This document shows positions 1-10,992 of a stretch of DNA of 64,000 nucleotides, piece by piece. How positions within the stretch are numbered: the first letter of the stretch is position 1; every line of letters starts with the position of its first letter. The notes under the pieces are model-generated. The model saw only the letters and a list, made by a program, of their open reading frames with translations, was not told the origin of the DNA and made no database searches. Origin of the DNA: Pogona vitticeps (Eukaryota; Chordata; Lepidosauria; Squamata; Agamidae); NCBI RefSeq assembly GCF_051106095.1, contig NC_135784.1, forward strand, positions 151,439,428-151,503,427, given 5' to 3'. The position numbers and the translations under genes were made by a program.

Positions 1-121
1 TCCTAGAACTGGAAGGAACGCTATGCATCACTGAGTCCAGTCCGTGTCAAGAAGGCACAGTCGAGAATCCAATGCCCAACCCCTGACTTTGCAACCGAAA
101 CCACTGAACTATTATTCAGCA
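1..121 (-). mobile_element. tRNA-derived SINE with CR1-like tail, partial
   Basis: Read on the minus strand it has a tRNA-like head (CTGAATAATAGTTCAGTGGTTTCGG) followed by a tail resembling CR1 3' ends (GACTCAGTGATGC... CCTTCCAGTTCTAG). Further copies of the family lie at 10993-11131 and 42812-42945. Diverged, in a TIMELESS intron. Confidence 0.55.
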
Positions 122-174
122 GTTCCTGTTGCTAACTATTGTTTATTATATGCTATCAAATCATATCTGACATC

Positions 175-330
175 TGGAGACCCTAAATTTCAAGGCATAT
201 CAGGTATTTAAAGAGTAGTTTTACCAATGCCACTCCCCTCTGAGTTTCTATGGCTGAGCAGGGGAGATCTGAACCCAGATTTCCAGAATCCTATTCTGCC
301 ATTCTGTCCATTATGCCAAACAGGCTCTCT
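175..330 (-). mobile_element. tRNA-derived SINE (RTE-tailed family), diverged
   Basis: The minus strand shows a tRNA-like head near 330-280 (B-box-like GGGTTCAGATC) and the body ATGGAAACTC...GTAAAACTACT shared with copies at 2575-2752 and 32045-32208. Confidence 0.5.
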
Positions 331-421
331 ATTTGAACTGCAAGGTTATTGCGGTAAGAACTTATCACTACCTAGGTATCCAGAACGGCGCCTTATTTCT
401 CCATCTACTCATCCTGAAATA

Positions 422-850
422 CAGTGGTGCCCCGCATAGCGACATTAATCCATTCCAGATTGTCGCTATGCAGAAACATCGCTAAACGGGACAGAAAAAG
501 CCATAGGAACACATTAAACTTCGTTTAATGCATTCCTATGGCTCCCAAACTCACCGTTCAGCAAAGTTCCTCCATAGCGCCGCCATTTTCGCGCCCTCGG
601 TAAGCGAGGGCAGGGCGCAAAAACACTTGCGGTGGCCATTTTGGGCACCCGGCGGCCATTTTGGAACTGCCGATCAGCTGTTCTAGGAACACCACAATGC
701 GAAGATCGGTAAGCGAAACGCTTACCAATCATCGCAATGCGATTTTCGGCCATAGAAAACATCGCAATGCGATCGTAAAAATGATTGCAAAATCCGCATT
801 GATATGCGGATTCGTCGTTAAACGGTGCGCTAGTTAAGTGAGGCACCAAG
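422..850. mobile_element. Tigger-like (Tc1/mariner) MITE
   Basis: Starts CAGTGGTGCCCCGCATAGCG after a TA and ends near TTAAGTGAGGCACCA, an imperfect inverted copy. About 430 bp, CpG-rich inside, with several short CGCAATGCGAT units. No transposase is recognisable. It sits in a TIMELESS intron. Confidence 0.65.
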
Positions 851-1005
851 AGCTGACAAAAGGAGCAGGAGACAGACTTGTAGTTTGCTTGATAGTGCAT
901 TCTTGGCTAAAACAGCAAACCTTGGTTAATATAAACCAAGGTTTAATAGGATGTGATCAATCAAACTGCTGTAGAATGTTGATAGTAGCTGAACCTGGCA
1001 CTCAC

Positions 1006-1068
1006 CAGCTGCAGCAGATCATAGAGCTTCTCACTCAGCACCCCAAAGATCTTCTCATTGGCAAAGGC
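1006..1068 (-). CDS. TIMELESS: TIMELESS coding exon 4
   Basis: 63 nt, phase 0 at both ends, acceptor CTGTAG and donor GTGAGT. It encodes [20 protein letters not shown] plus a final L. The next exon (expected to begin near GWEERQ) was not found in positions 1-1005 and presumably lies outside the window. Confidence 0.9.
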
Positions 1069-2942
1069 CTACAGGTAGGGGGGGAACGTGTATTAAAACT
1101 GTGGTCCAAAAAAATGATCCCAAAACAGAAAATCCCCAAAGTGTCTAGCATAGTAGACAACACAAACCACATCTTTCCACCCTCGTCTCCAACACACTTC
1201 TTGAGCCCAAATCTCTCCCCTTCCATTTTTCCATGGACCAAAGCTCACTCTATGTCTGAAGGCATCATGATCTTCAGCCAGCCACTGAATATGGCAAAGC
1301 AGCCCTGCCACAAAACTGTGAAACCACGGTAGCATTTCCTCAGGACCGCAGGGAGCGCAAGCATTCCAGAAGTCATGAAAGCATGCACTTATCACTATCT
1401 CAAGAAGGATCAGAATGGCCCCACTTCCCCCAAAACAAGACAGGAATATGGCTGGACCAGCTACTCACTTCCTTATAAGCCTGAAGATAGGAGACAATCT
1501 GCAAGAAGTGATGACGGAAGCTGGCATCCTGGGGAAGTTTACCGAAGCAGAGGACTGCTGGCTGGGTCAAATTTACCATTAACCTGGGAGTGACAACAGA
1601 AACAAAACAATTGGTGGCTCTGTCAATTACTGTGAAACGGCTTAAGTTCAGACCAGCTGAATGTTTGGACATGGCCGTGGCGGTAGTGGTGCTATGCTAA
1701 AACCACCAGCCGGGAGCTATGAATTCCGCTAGTTAGTCTGCTCTGTTGATACAGGATAAGAATTAGAAATAAAGGGGAGAGGAGAACAGCACCCGTTATC
1801 TGCGGCACACAAAGCCAGAGTGATGCCAGCAGACCTATCCATCATGTGGGGAGGTGTCAATTAAGATTCAAGAAGATTTACGGGATGCACTTTATCAAGC
1901 GCTTATTGGCTCAGGTTCGTAAGGAAAGATACGTATGACTCCTGTGGCCAAGAATCCTACCAAGTTTATTTACACTACTTACTGTTTAGCCATACACTGT
2001 CATACAAGCGCCAAGGAAAGACCTGCATGTCGAAGACGCTATCACCCACAGTGTTAAGACACTGCGGTGATAGCATCTGTGACATGCAGGTCTTTCACCC
2101 ACGGTCACCCACTACTTAACACTTCTCATTGTTACAGCTTTATAGTGATTCCAAATCAGCCATTTCCCCCTCCACTCCACCTCAGGTACCTGATAACAGC
2201 ATCAAAAAGCTGTTTTTCTTGAGGGTACTGGATGACGATAGGTATAAGGTCATTCTGTAGGATCTGAGCTGCCCCCAACTGTTGCCTAATATCCCGAGTC
2301 TCATCTTCGTGACGCAAGTAGCGGATCAGGTCCTTCACACTCTCTGGAACAGGTGGGAGAGAACACAAGGTGTGTAGGAACACAAAAGCACACGGCATTT
2401 CCATCCAACCACATAAAGCAAGAGAGTAGCAGGGACTGCCATTTATAGGTAGACAATTAGAAAGCCAGACTGCATTTTTGGTTAGAGGGGCCTTCCAAGG
2501 AAGGACAGCTAAATAAAGACCCCAAACGGCCCTGAAAAAAAAAAGGTAATAAGCCCGTTCCGTGTTATGCACTGTCAAGCTGGAACTGAGTTGTAGCAAC
2601 CCCAACAGGGCTTTCAAGGTGAGCGAGTTACTTAAGGAGTGGTTTTACCAATTCCACACCCGCCTCCAATGAATTTCCATGACCAAGCAGTGATTCAGAC
2701 CCAGCTCTCCTGAGTCCTAGACCATCACTCTATCCACTAAGCTACACTGCCTCCATTTTTCCTTGTTGATGACTCACTCAACTGGCTCCATTTAAAAACA
2801 CATGACTTACAAAGCCCTCATCCCAGGTCTCTCACCTAAGCAGTCTGGCTCTTTGTGGTAGGTGTCCCCCTCCAAGAAGCCGAGGGCGCTGCAGGTCGCC
2901 AAGAGTTCACAATTCATCATGTACAAGTCCATAAATCTCAGT
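1006..2942 (-). CDS. TIMELESS: TIMELESS (timeless circadian regulator), 5' coding part only
   Basis: Four coding exons on the minus strand (2836-2932, 2190-2343, 1469-1583, 1006-1068) join in phase to give the first 143 codons. The protein starts [18 protein letters not shown] and includes [18 protein letters not shown], a near match to human TIMELESS. In this family the N-terminal helical-repeat (TIMELESS) domain binds TIPIN and the replisome; the complex stabilises forks, supports the S-phase checkpoint and cohesion, and has a debated clock role. The start codon lies 10 nt inside an exon that has its own acceptor at 2943, so a noncoding first exon must lie upstream (above 2943). The rest of the roughly 1,200-residue protein lies beyond position 1. 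All junctions are GT-AG and the frame is open, so the gene looks functional. Identity is certain from sequence and synteny; exact exon ends are by eye. Confidence 0.95.
1469..1583 (-). CDS. TIMELESS: TIMELESS coding exon 3
   Basis: 115 nt with a CTCCCAG acceptor and a GTGAGT donor. It encodes [18 protein letters not shown] through LQAYKE, matching the human helical repeat region with few changes. It ends in phase 0. Confidence 0.94.
2016..2096. repeat. Penelope-related hairpin (inverted pLTR pieces)
   Basis: Arms 2016-2053 and 2060-2096 are near-perfect inverted copies (GAAAGACCTGCATGTC...) around a 6-nt loop. The same unit occurs in the arms of the Penelope-like element at 8985-10970, so this is a folded fragment of that family. 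Confidence 0.6.
2190..2343 (-). CDS. TIMELESS: TIMELESS coding exon 2
   Basis: 154 nt between a TTCCAG acceptor and a GTACC donor. It encodes [18 protein letters not shown] through LFDAVIR. The final Arg codon is split AG/G with the next exon. This is one of the most conserved stretches of the family. Confidence 0.94.
2575..2752 (-). mobile_element. tRNA-derived SINE (RTE-tailed family)
   Basis: The minus strand begins GGCAGTGTAGCTTAGTGG (A-box region), then GGGTCTGAATC (B-box region), and ends with a GTTCCAGCTTGACAGTGCAT tail like RTE LINE 3' ends. It sits in the intron after TIMELESS coding exon 1. Confidence 0.7.
2836..2942 (-). CDS. TIMELESS: TIMELESS first coding exon (codons 1-32, with 10 nt of 5' UTR)
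   Basis: The ATG is at 2932-2930. The exon ends in codon 33, phase 1, at a GTGAG donor (2835-2831). The acceptor (AATTAG) just above 2942 shows that the 5' UTR is split by an intron. It encodes [18 protein letters not shown] up to KEPDCL. Confidence 0.93.
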
Positions 2943-3555
2943 CTAATTGAAAAAGGGAACCCTGTGGGATAGGAGGGAAAAAACAGTTCTGCTATGCCAG
3001 TGCTGGATTGTTCACAAAATCAACAAAAATCTGAGGTGCTGCTTAAAGTCTAATGTTAGTGCGTAGAAATAAAAACATTTTACACAGACTCAAAAGTGGC
3101 TGGCAATACAAATGTATACGCTGGTTGCCAAAGGATGTCAGGCAGTTACCCCTTGGAGGTGCAATTTTTTTTAAAAAAAAAAATCCATTTTCCACTTATT
3201 TATTTGAATCGGCAGACTTCTTCTAAAGTTATCAAATGTATTATGCAGTATCATTTTTTTTCCTGAGTGGCAGAAACACACATATGTGGGAGGATTCAAA
3301 TAACACCTACTGCAGTAGTTGCACCATAGCTAAAATTCCACCCATTTCCCATGACGCAGCTACCTTGGGATGAATGATCACCACCTGACACAGACCTGGC
3401 CCCATCACCATGGGTACCTATGAAAACTCACACATTGCAGAATGACAGACCCACAATTCAAAGCACTCCAAGGTTCACTTTTCCATTGATATTCATCCAA
3501 ACATTAAACACGAGAAATCACTTTGGTTTAAGATTTTAATTCACAATAAAAGCAA

Positions 3556-3735
3556 CAGAAAAATCTGGTGGCACCTTAAAGACTAAGAAAGTGTGCTTGC
3601 CATAGGCTTTCGTGGGCTGCAACCTACTCCTTCATATAACAGGGAATATAATCCACAGAGGTTTATGGCAAATAAAAGTTGTTAGCCCTTTAAGGTGCAA
3701 CAAGACTCTTCTTCTTTGGTTTTGCTGCAATGTTG
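3556..3735. mobile_element. Penelope pLTR foldback fragment
   Basis: Two inverted copies of the Penelope 3' end: GGTGGCACCTTAAAGACTAA at the left and, inverted, AGCCCTTTAAGGTGCAAC at the right. The left copy reads, on the minus strand, GCAGCCCACGAAAGCC, the usual end of the hammerhead-like region. Confidence 0.6.
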
Positions 3736-4000
3736 TTGCTATGTATTGTCAAGTTGCCTCAGACGTATGCCGACCTTATGAATGAGCAATCTTCACAATG
3801 TCCTGTTTTCAGCAGCCCTGCCCAGCTCTTGTAGACTCAAGTCTGTGTCTTGCTCTAGGGAGTCAAATCCAGCTGGTCTTCCGCTCCTCCTGCGTCCTTG
3901 CACTTCTCCCAGCATTACTGTCTTTTCCAGAAAATCCTGACTTCTCATGATGTTCCCAAAGTATGACAACCCCAGTTTCAACATGATTGCTTCATAATTT
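3735..4000 (-). mobile_element. RTE/BovB-type LINE 3' fragment
   Basis: The minus strand encodes IMLKLGLSYFGNIMRSQD, FLEKTVMLGEVQGRRRSGRP and LQELGRAAENRTL, the C-terminal region of RTE-clade LINEs, and ends in a CAACTTGACAATACATA-type tail. This tail matches those of the local SINEs, suggesting this LINE group mobilised them. Confidence 0.7.
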
Positions 4001-4382
4001 TTGCAATAGACTAAACCCATCTCCTTCCTTGGAAATGCATTTACATTCCGACAGCATGGCCTTACAAATAGGGACTCGGAAGCTATCTTCATTGTGTTCA
4101 ATGGACCTCATGCCAGGTAACTGTATAGAATTTTCTTTTTACCTGCTCTTTTCCTTTGTTTCCTCCCCCATCCAAGTCCCACTGGGCTTTCTCTTTCTTC
4201 CTATAGACTCCTCTCTTTGTTAGCCCTTTTTCCTTTTCTTCTTCTTCTTCACTGTACGGCTTTTTCTCCCTCACTCACTCTGTGCTACCACAGATCCGCA
4301 CACATTTCCCCTGGGTATGCCATTCTTCTGCTTTTTCCCCAGACATGGGTGTTTCTGCCCTCTCGTTCACCTGCCCCCTTCT

Positions 4383-4384
<2 letters not shown>

Positions 4385-4416
<32 letters not shown>
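4385..4416. repeat. (CT)n microsatellite
   Basis: About 15 uninterrupted CT units within a pyrimidine-rich stretch (4200-4450). Confidence 0.95.
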
Positions 4417-4418
<2 letters not shown>

Positions 4419-4962
4419 CCATTACTGCAGGCCTGGCTCCTGCACCCCCACCGCCCTGCTCCTCCTACTACCTGGCAGCTATCATGGACATGTTTTCCAC
4501 ACAGAAGCAGCAGTTACAAGTGGGAGGAATAGGACTGTTGGTTGCTACCAGCTATTCAGTCTGGCCCAAACTATCATCTACTATCAAATCTAAAGAGAGA
4601 GAAAAAAAACACACAAAAGCCAAAATCTTGTTATGCAAGAAAAACAACGTTTGGAGGAGAATTCCTGCAAGTTTAAAATTATACTCCATGCATCAGAGGA
4701 AGAGGGTTGTCGTCCATGAAAGCTCATGCCAACAAATTTGCTAGACTTAACAATGCCACAAAATTATTATTATTATTTTACATAATATAAGCTTTTCCTT
4801 CCAGTGTCTCCTAACCATTCATCCACCCACAAGTTGTCGATGTTTATACAATGAAGTTCGAAAGAGTGACAAACAATCCTTATGTGGAATTCCCTTCGGT
4901 GGGAACAAATAAACAACAGGAGCAGCAACTTGCTGGTAAGCTGTACAGTACTTGCAATATAT

Positions 4963-5098
4963 CAATGGTTCCCAACTTTGGGTCCCCATATGTTCATGGA
5001 ACACAATTTCCAGAAATCTTGGCCAGCACAGCTAGTGGTGAAGACTTCTGGATGTTTTGGTCCAAGAACATTTGGGGACCCAAGGTGGGGAGCCCCTT
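4963..5098. mobile_element. Short palindromic hAT MITE
   Basis: Inverted ends CAATGGTTCCCAACTTTGGG and (inverted) GGGGACCCAAGGTGGGGA with the inner halves ATGTTC.TGG.AC also inverted. Same family as the copies at 15478, 23317 and 31909. No target duplication was seen for this old copy. Confidence 0.6.
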
Positions 5099-7973
5099 CA
5101 GTAAACCATACATTCCTCCATTTGTACAAATCACCTTACCTCACCCATAGATCAGGATTATGACTGAGAACAAGAAATCTTTCCCTCCCCAGGATAAAGA
5201 TTTTAAGTATACAGGGTTGTGGGATAAGGAAGTCACATTAAGTAATTCAGTAGCCCACACAGAATCTCCACTACCAATTGACACAGAAGCACCACCTGGA
5301 CCACACAATAAAGCAGAATGTGCCAGCTTTTTCCAAGACACTTTACAAATTCTTCAGTTTTCGGACATAATTTTACTGGCCGAGACGAGTTACAGGATGG
5401 GAAGACACCGACAAGTTACAAAAGGGAAACCATGTTGTCTGAGCCCTTACAGAACATCAGGGAAACTAGTGTTTTATCAAAAAGCGGTGGTGTCTTTTTG
5501 TTATGCTGCAGAATTATAAAGTGCAGAATGAGGAGCAACCCTGTAACCTGTTGGGAGCACTGTAAGTGGGAAAAGCTATTATAAAATAAACCAAAGCTAG
5601 CCACTGCCAACTGATTGGAATAGGATTGTGATTAACTGTACCATAAAAATGCATGTGAAATCTGACACAAGACTGCATTATTTATAGCACTGTAATAACA
5701 TGGATAAAATCTTACCTATGTTTCAAATTTTCAAAAATACAGGCAGTCCATGGACAAAACAAAATGACTGCACAACGACCACCTTATCTGGAAGCACCCA
5801 CAGCCACCAGCGGTGATTAGGAACTGAACGTTTTCCCCACTACAGTACTGAGAACAGCGTCCAATACATATGACAAGAGGGTCTGGTTTATTTTTAAAGG
5901 CAGCAGTAACCATGAGAGACAGAGAAGACCTCTTTCTCTACCGAGCATCAGCATCAGGCTGCTAACAGAGCATCAGCCTCACGAGACAGCAATGGAAGCT
6001 TGCAACGAACATCACATTTCTTCTTCCCTTGTAAAAAATTTCCTTCCTAGGCAAGCAGTGGGTGCAAAGGGGACACAATTTCCCTCCATGGGTCAGGAAG
6101 CAAGAGAATGGGATCTCACTGGCAACTAGAAAAAAAAAGGCGGCTACCAAGCCCACCCCAAAAATGGGCGCAGACTTTTCTCATGAGCTAAGTTTGCAAA
6201 ATGTAACGAAATAGGCAAAACCTGCCATGGTCCCATCCTCCATATGGGTTTTCCTCCATCTATTAGGCATATAGTCTCCCCTCTTGCATGCACTATAGTG
6301 AGCAAAATAAAGGCAAACCAGCGGACTAAGATTTTTTTACATGGACTGCACAGATCATCCATCTCAGTTTTCGCCCCAAATAGTCAAGTCACATACTTTT
6401 TAATTTCCCCCAGCACAAGCATTAAACCCTGAATGATACAGAATCAAGACCACTCAACCCACACAAGATAGGAAGAGAGGATAAATGGCTCTCCTTTGGC
6501 TAGATCAGAAACTTTAGCAAGGTGTTCCATCCCCCCACCTTGGCGCATATGTTATTGCAATTTAGTTTACCAGCAAAACCTTCTCTATCCCAAGACTGTC
6601 ATGCACACAAACTCCTGAAACACATGTGCAGCTGGAATCCTTCCAAAACCTCTGGAGGCTGCAAGAGACGGACAACTCAGCAGTGTGGCGGGCTGCAGAG
6701 AACAACAGGTCTGTACTAACAGCTGGCCAAATTCTCTTGATGCTTAAAAAGAGGAGACTGGCTCTCCCCACCCACTTCTTGACAAGGCAGCTCCCTCCTC
6801 CATTGCTTTGTTCACACAGATTTCGCATAACCTGGTTTATGTAATTGGTCCACTTATCAAGAGTGCCGCAGAGTTCTAACCTAATTTCCACTTCTTGTGG
6901 TTACAATAACTGAGGTCACTATGCAGGGGAGGAAGGAGAAGGGGAAATAAAGCAAAAGGTTTCGCAGCACTACTTGCCTTGCTTAGGACGCACATCTGCA
7001 TAACATGGTAGCACCTTAAATTGACAGATATTAATCTCTGTTGGAGTATCCATTTTTGCAGGACTAGAATACTGAATAAAATTTTGATTTAGGCCTTATA
7101 GAAAAGAGAAAGCATGTCATGCTGAAGTTCCAATCCTTTTGCTAGTTTGGCATTTTCATACAAACTTTGGAAACTAGTAGTGGCATGCTAACTATGGAGA
7201 ATGGCAGGTTAAGCATCATATCAGCAGTGCATGTAGCCCCTATAAAGACCATGTCTCCACACATGATGTGGCAAACCCAGGGTTAGTTGCAGAGTACACT
7301 CTGAACAGGCATCCAAACCTGACTCTCTGGTGAGAGTTGTTACCTGTAACATACATACTGTTTCTGAGTTTTGCACAACAAAGGAAGATTCTGAAAAAGG
7401 GTGTTGGAAGCACTCTCCCCCTTCCTGCGCACTTGTTTTAACTGTGCATAACGTCCAAATACAGTGAGAGAGGAGGAGAGAAATCAGGACACTTTACAGC
7501 CTTCTTCAGCTTAATTCCCATTGAGCAGAGCAGAATCTCCCGGAATCACCTTCTGAAATCTGGCTTGTAGGGAGACCTACAAGAGTCAATAGGGGCTGCA
7601 TGCCCTGTTGTTCTTGGAACATCAGCAGCCTACCAGCATAGCCAAACTAATTTCAGTATTCAAATCAGGCAAGACACCAGGCTGAAACGGATCAAGACAA
7701 TCCTTGCTGTCTAGAAACACCTGACTGAGTTGCCTTAACTGGTTCAAGGTCCTTGCCCAAGAAAAGGGTTTATGTGCCCCAGCCAGTAGTTGCCACAATC
7801 ATCTGGGTCCTGGGGAAGCTTCTTTCGGAGTAATCTGACAACCATGAGCCCTTCAGGGCTGCTGGGTGTTTTCCCTCCACAAGGTATTTGAATACCGCAG
7901 GGATCAAACTAGAAAGATAAAAGGGACACATCACCATCAGCAAGATGCTCATACAGTAGACTGAATTGCGTAG
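5099..7973. other. Noncoding, no feature recognised
   Basis: Presumed first intron of TIMELESS. Short open frames occur on both strands but show no splice-framed protein similarity. No repeat family could be named with confidence. Confidence 0.5.
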
Positions 7974-8310
7974 TAAAGATAAAGGTTCCCCTTGACAAGT
8001 AAGTCCATTTGTGTCCAACTCTAAGGGTCGGTGCTCATCCCCATTTGTAAGCTGAAGAGCCGGTGTTTGTCTGTAAACACTTTCTGTAGCCACATGGGTG
8101 GCATGACTAGACACAGAACACCATCACTTTCCCACCAAACTGGTACCTATATTCATTCACTCGTATTTGCATGCTTTCGAACTGCTGGGTTGGCGGGAGC
8201 TGGGACAAGCAACGGGAGCTCACCCTGTCACGTGGATTTGAACTGCCAATCTTTTGACTGACAGCCCAGTGGCTCAGCAGTTTAACCAGCAGCGCCATCC
8301 ATGTCCCTTG
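7974..8310 (-). mobile_element. Sauria-type SINE
   Basis: Minus-strand copy: a tRNA-related head with GCTGCTGGTTAAAC and a TTCAAATCC B-box at 8300-8220, the unique part TTCGAAAGCATGCAAATACG, and a BovB-like tail ending TTGTCAAGGGGAACC TTTATC at 7974. Diverged from the copy at 9269-9615. Confidence 0.85.
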
Positions 8311-9019
8311 AATTGGGTAGCTTTACCTAATTATAGATGGAGGGAATGAATGGTCAAAAACTGAAGTTCTAGTATCCGGTAGTATAATGTCTTTCCCCTC
8401 CAATGTGAGGAAGATCAGGATTCTACACAAGGAGCTTTCTGCTCTAACGATTTCTCCAGTGCAACTGCACTGATCCAAGCCCTTCCTGGTACAACCCTGG
8501 TGCTCACTCGGGACACTGATAAACAGGGTTCCTTGCCCTCCGGGTGACTAGAACCCAGTTCCATTGCCCATGGAAACTAGTTACCTGGCCATGAATGAGA
8601 CAGGCAAGAACCTATCAGAAGCGATAGTTCTGAATTACGTAACAAACCTCTTTTTTTTTTTACCACAATGTGCACTGCTGTGTATGAACAAAGCCAGGTA
8701 ATGACCCAGAAGTGGGTCACAGAAGGCCCCCTGCTAGAATACTTCCAGATCGACACAAGGCCTCGCAAGATAACAGGTGCATCCATGTCACTGTAAAGCA
8801 GTCTATTCTTTTGTCCAAAACAAATCCTGGCCACGTGTGGTAAGATCACAAGAACTGGCTGGCACCAGTACAACACTTGTGATGTAATGGTAGAAGGGGT
8901 AACTGTGTTAATATGTGTAAGAATTCTATTTTGTAAAAGCAAAATAGAAATAAAAAAAAGTTTTAAAAAAAGACAAACGTGGCGGCACCTTAAAGACTAA
9001 CTTTTTTCTTTTTCAATTA

Positions 9020-9055
9020 GAACTTTTATGAATAAGTTCACTTCATCAGATGTAA
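9020..9055 (-). ncRNA. Hammerhead-ribozyme-like core in Penelope 3' end
   Basis: The minus strand reads CTGATGA (9049-9043), then AGTGAACTTATTCAT able to pair GTGAA with TTCAT, then AAAA where the hammerhead core has GAAA. Penelope-like elements are known to carry hammerhead motifs in their terminal repeats. This copy has lost one core base, so it is probably inactive. Confidence 0.4.
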
Positions 9056-9268
9056 GAGGAAGAGATTCAGCATGGCAAGTATTTATAGATGGCATCAAAA
9101 TATAGATATCAAATACTGTATAGATTGTGGTTGGTTGGAAAGAAAGTCAGTGAGTGTATAACACCGTGGTGATAGCGTCTTTATCATGCAGTTCTTTCAC
9201 TGAAGCTTGTGCTGTAAAGAATGTGAGAACCTGTCATAAAATAGTAATGGTAGAGTAACATGAAGGTT

Positions 9269-9615
9269 CAGGGACGTGGTGGCGCTGCGGGCTAAACCGC
9301 AAAAGCCTGTGCTGCAGGGTCAGAAGACCAAGCAGTCATAAGATCGAATCCACGCGACAGAGTGAGCGCCCGTCGCTTGTCCCAGCTCCCGCCAACCTAG
9401 CGGTTCGAAAGCATGCAAATGCGAGTAGATAAATAGGGACCACCTTGGTGGGAAGGTAACAGCGTTCCATGTCTAAGTCGCACTGGCCATGTGACCACGG
9501 AAGATTGTCTTCGGACAAAACGCTGGCTCTATGGCTTGGAAATGGGGATGAGCACCGCCCCCTAGAGTCGAACACGACTGGACAAAAATTGTCAAGGGGA
9601 ACCTTTACCTTTACC
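9269..9615 (+). mobile_element. Sauria-type SINE, nearly full length, with 13-bp target duplication
   Basis: Flanked by taacatgaaggtt at 9256-9268 and 9616-9628, an exact 13-bp duplication. Head GTGGCGCTGCGGGCTAAAC (A-box region), AGATCGAATCC B-box near 9341-9351, unique region, and a BovB-like tail GTCGAACACGACTGGAC with (ACCTTT)n at the end. Young relative to the Penelope arm it splits. Confidence 0.93.
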
Positions 9616-9749
9616 TAACATGAAGGTTAATTAGATTGGTTATTTACAGTCACTGATGACTTTCCCTCTATGAGCTTTCCTTTGTAATTAATAGCAATAG
9701 TATGTGACTTACCCCAGGCAATTGGTGACCACAAGAGCATCGTCAAGAA

Positions 9750-9862
9750 TCTGTTTTACGTATTTGTGAAGGCTTTCACGGCCGGGATCTAATGGTTGTT
9801 GTGTGTTTTTCGGGCTCTTTGGTTGTGTTCTGAAGCCCGAAAAACCCACAACAACCAATCTG
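9750..9862. mobile_element. Foldback fragment of the 27.6-kb Penelope-type family
   Basis: Contains GTGAAGGCTTTCACGGCCGG, then GGTTGTTGTGTGTTTTTCGG and its inverted copy CCGAAAAACCCACAACAACC, the same termini as the foldback at 27636-27882. Confidence 0.65.
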
Positions 9863-10992
9863 TTTTACCTTTTAGGTTTCTAAGGTGGACCTGCTGAATG
9901 GGAGAAAAATATCTGGGAGATGCACTACACTATAGTATTTGTAGTGTTTATATCTAGTAGTGCCCTAAATAACCTTGGCTTATATTAAGTCCATTAATGT
10001 GTGTGTCTAGCATGTATATATATTTAATCTTAGCTGTTTCTCTCTGGATTCTTGTCCTGTAGTTTCTTTTTTCTAGGATGACCCCTTGCAAATAATCTGT
10101 GGAATGCCCTGGTAAATTAAAATGATGTTAGGCAGGTTTCTGTGTGTTGCCATTCCTGATGCCTGATTTATGTCCATTAATTTTTTTGCATAGAAATTGT
10201 CCTGTTTGTCCTATGTAGAGTGCAGATGGGCATTGTTTGGCAAAAGACGGCATAAATAACATTGATAGAAGAACAGGTAAAAGTGCCTTTGACATGTTAG
10301 GTCCAGTAATTGTGTTGCTTTAATAGATGTGGGAGCAGAGCTGGCATCAGGGTTTGTAGCAGGTTTTTGTTTATCTCTATTTATTTATTAGTTTTATTTA
10401 TAATCTACCGCCTTTCTCCCAACAAGGGACCCATCTCCATGTGTGTTGCATAGTCCATTGTGTGTCAGTAGTTTGAGGTTGGAGGGTTGTCTGTAAGCCA
10501 CTATAGATGTGCCACCAAGGGCTTGGGAGAGTGAAGTGTTCTTGTTGAGGATGGGTTGGAGATCATTTATGCTATGTGTGAGTGGTCTCAGTTGTGGACT
10601 GAAAGTGACAACTAGTGATGTTCAATTATTTTCTCTTCTGGTTCTGTCTTGTAGTAGGTTGCTTCGTAGTACCCATCTTGCTTTATTAATTTGTTCCTTA
10701 ATCATATTGTCAGAGGAATGCTTGTAGGGGAAAAAGTCATCAATGATTGTAAATAGCCAACCTAATTAGCATTCAAGTTACTCTACCATTGTTATTTTAT
10801 GACATTCTTTATAACACAAGCTTCAATGAAAGACCTGCATATCACAGATGCTATCACCACAATGTTATATATCCCCTGACTTTCTTACCAACCAACCACA
10901 ATCTCTGTATTTGATATCTATATTTTGATGACATGTATAAATACTTTGGATTTCTCCCTTCCAAGACATTTATACAACTTCCCTGGATTTAA

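Larger units (their letters stand above)
8985..10970 (-). mobile_element. Penelope-like element relic with inverted terminal arms
   Basis: Read on the minus strand, the middle (about 10350-10040) carries a recognisable but broken GIY-YIG-type endonuclease region of the Penelope class (NVIYA..C motif, then a TLHRTN segment and NGHKSGIRNGNTQ-like pieces in shifting frames). Arms of about 265 bp at 10700-10965 and 9063-9680 are inverted copies, the left one split by a Sauria SINE. The 3' end reads TAGTCTTTAAGGTGCCGCCA near 8985. Inverted terminal repeats are typical of Penelope insertions. An old fossil with several breaks; a foldback fragment lies at about 9750-9862. Confidence 0.7.

Noticed and set aside
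838-1332. 164-codon plus-strand open frame across TIMELESS exon 4
   Set aside because: Antisense shadow. The minus strand has correct splice sites and family sequence here.
2016-2096. Strong hairpin as a transcription terminator or microRNA
   Set aside because: Its arms match the terminal repeats of the Penelope element at 9-11 kb, so it is better explained as element debris.
9269-9360. tRNA-like A and B boxes as a tRNA gene
   Set aside because: They form the head of a Sauria SINE with target duplication and LINE tail. The same applies to the other SINE heads.
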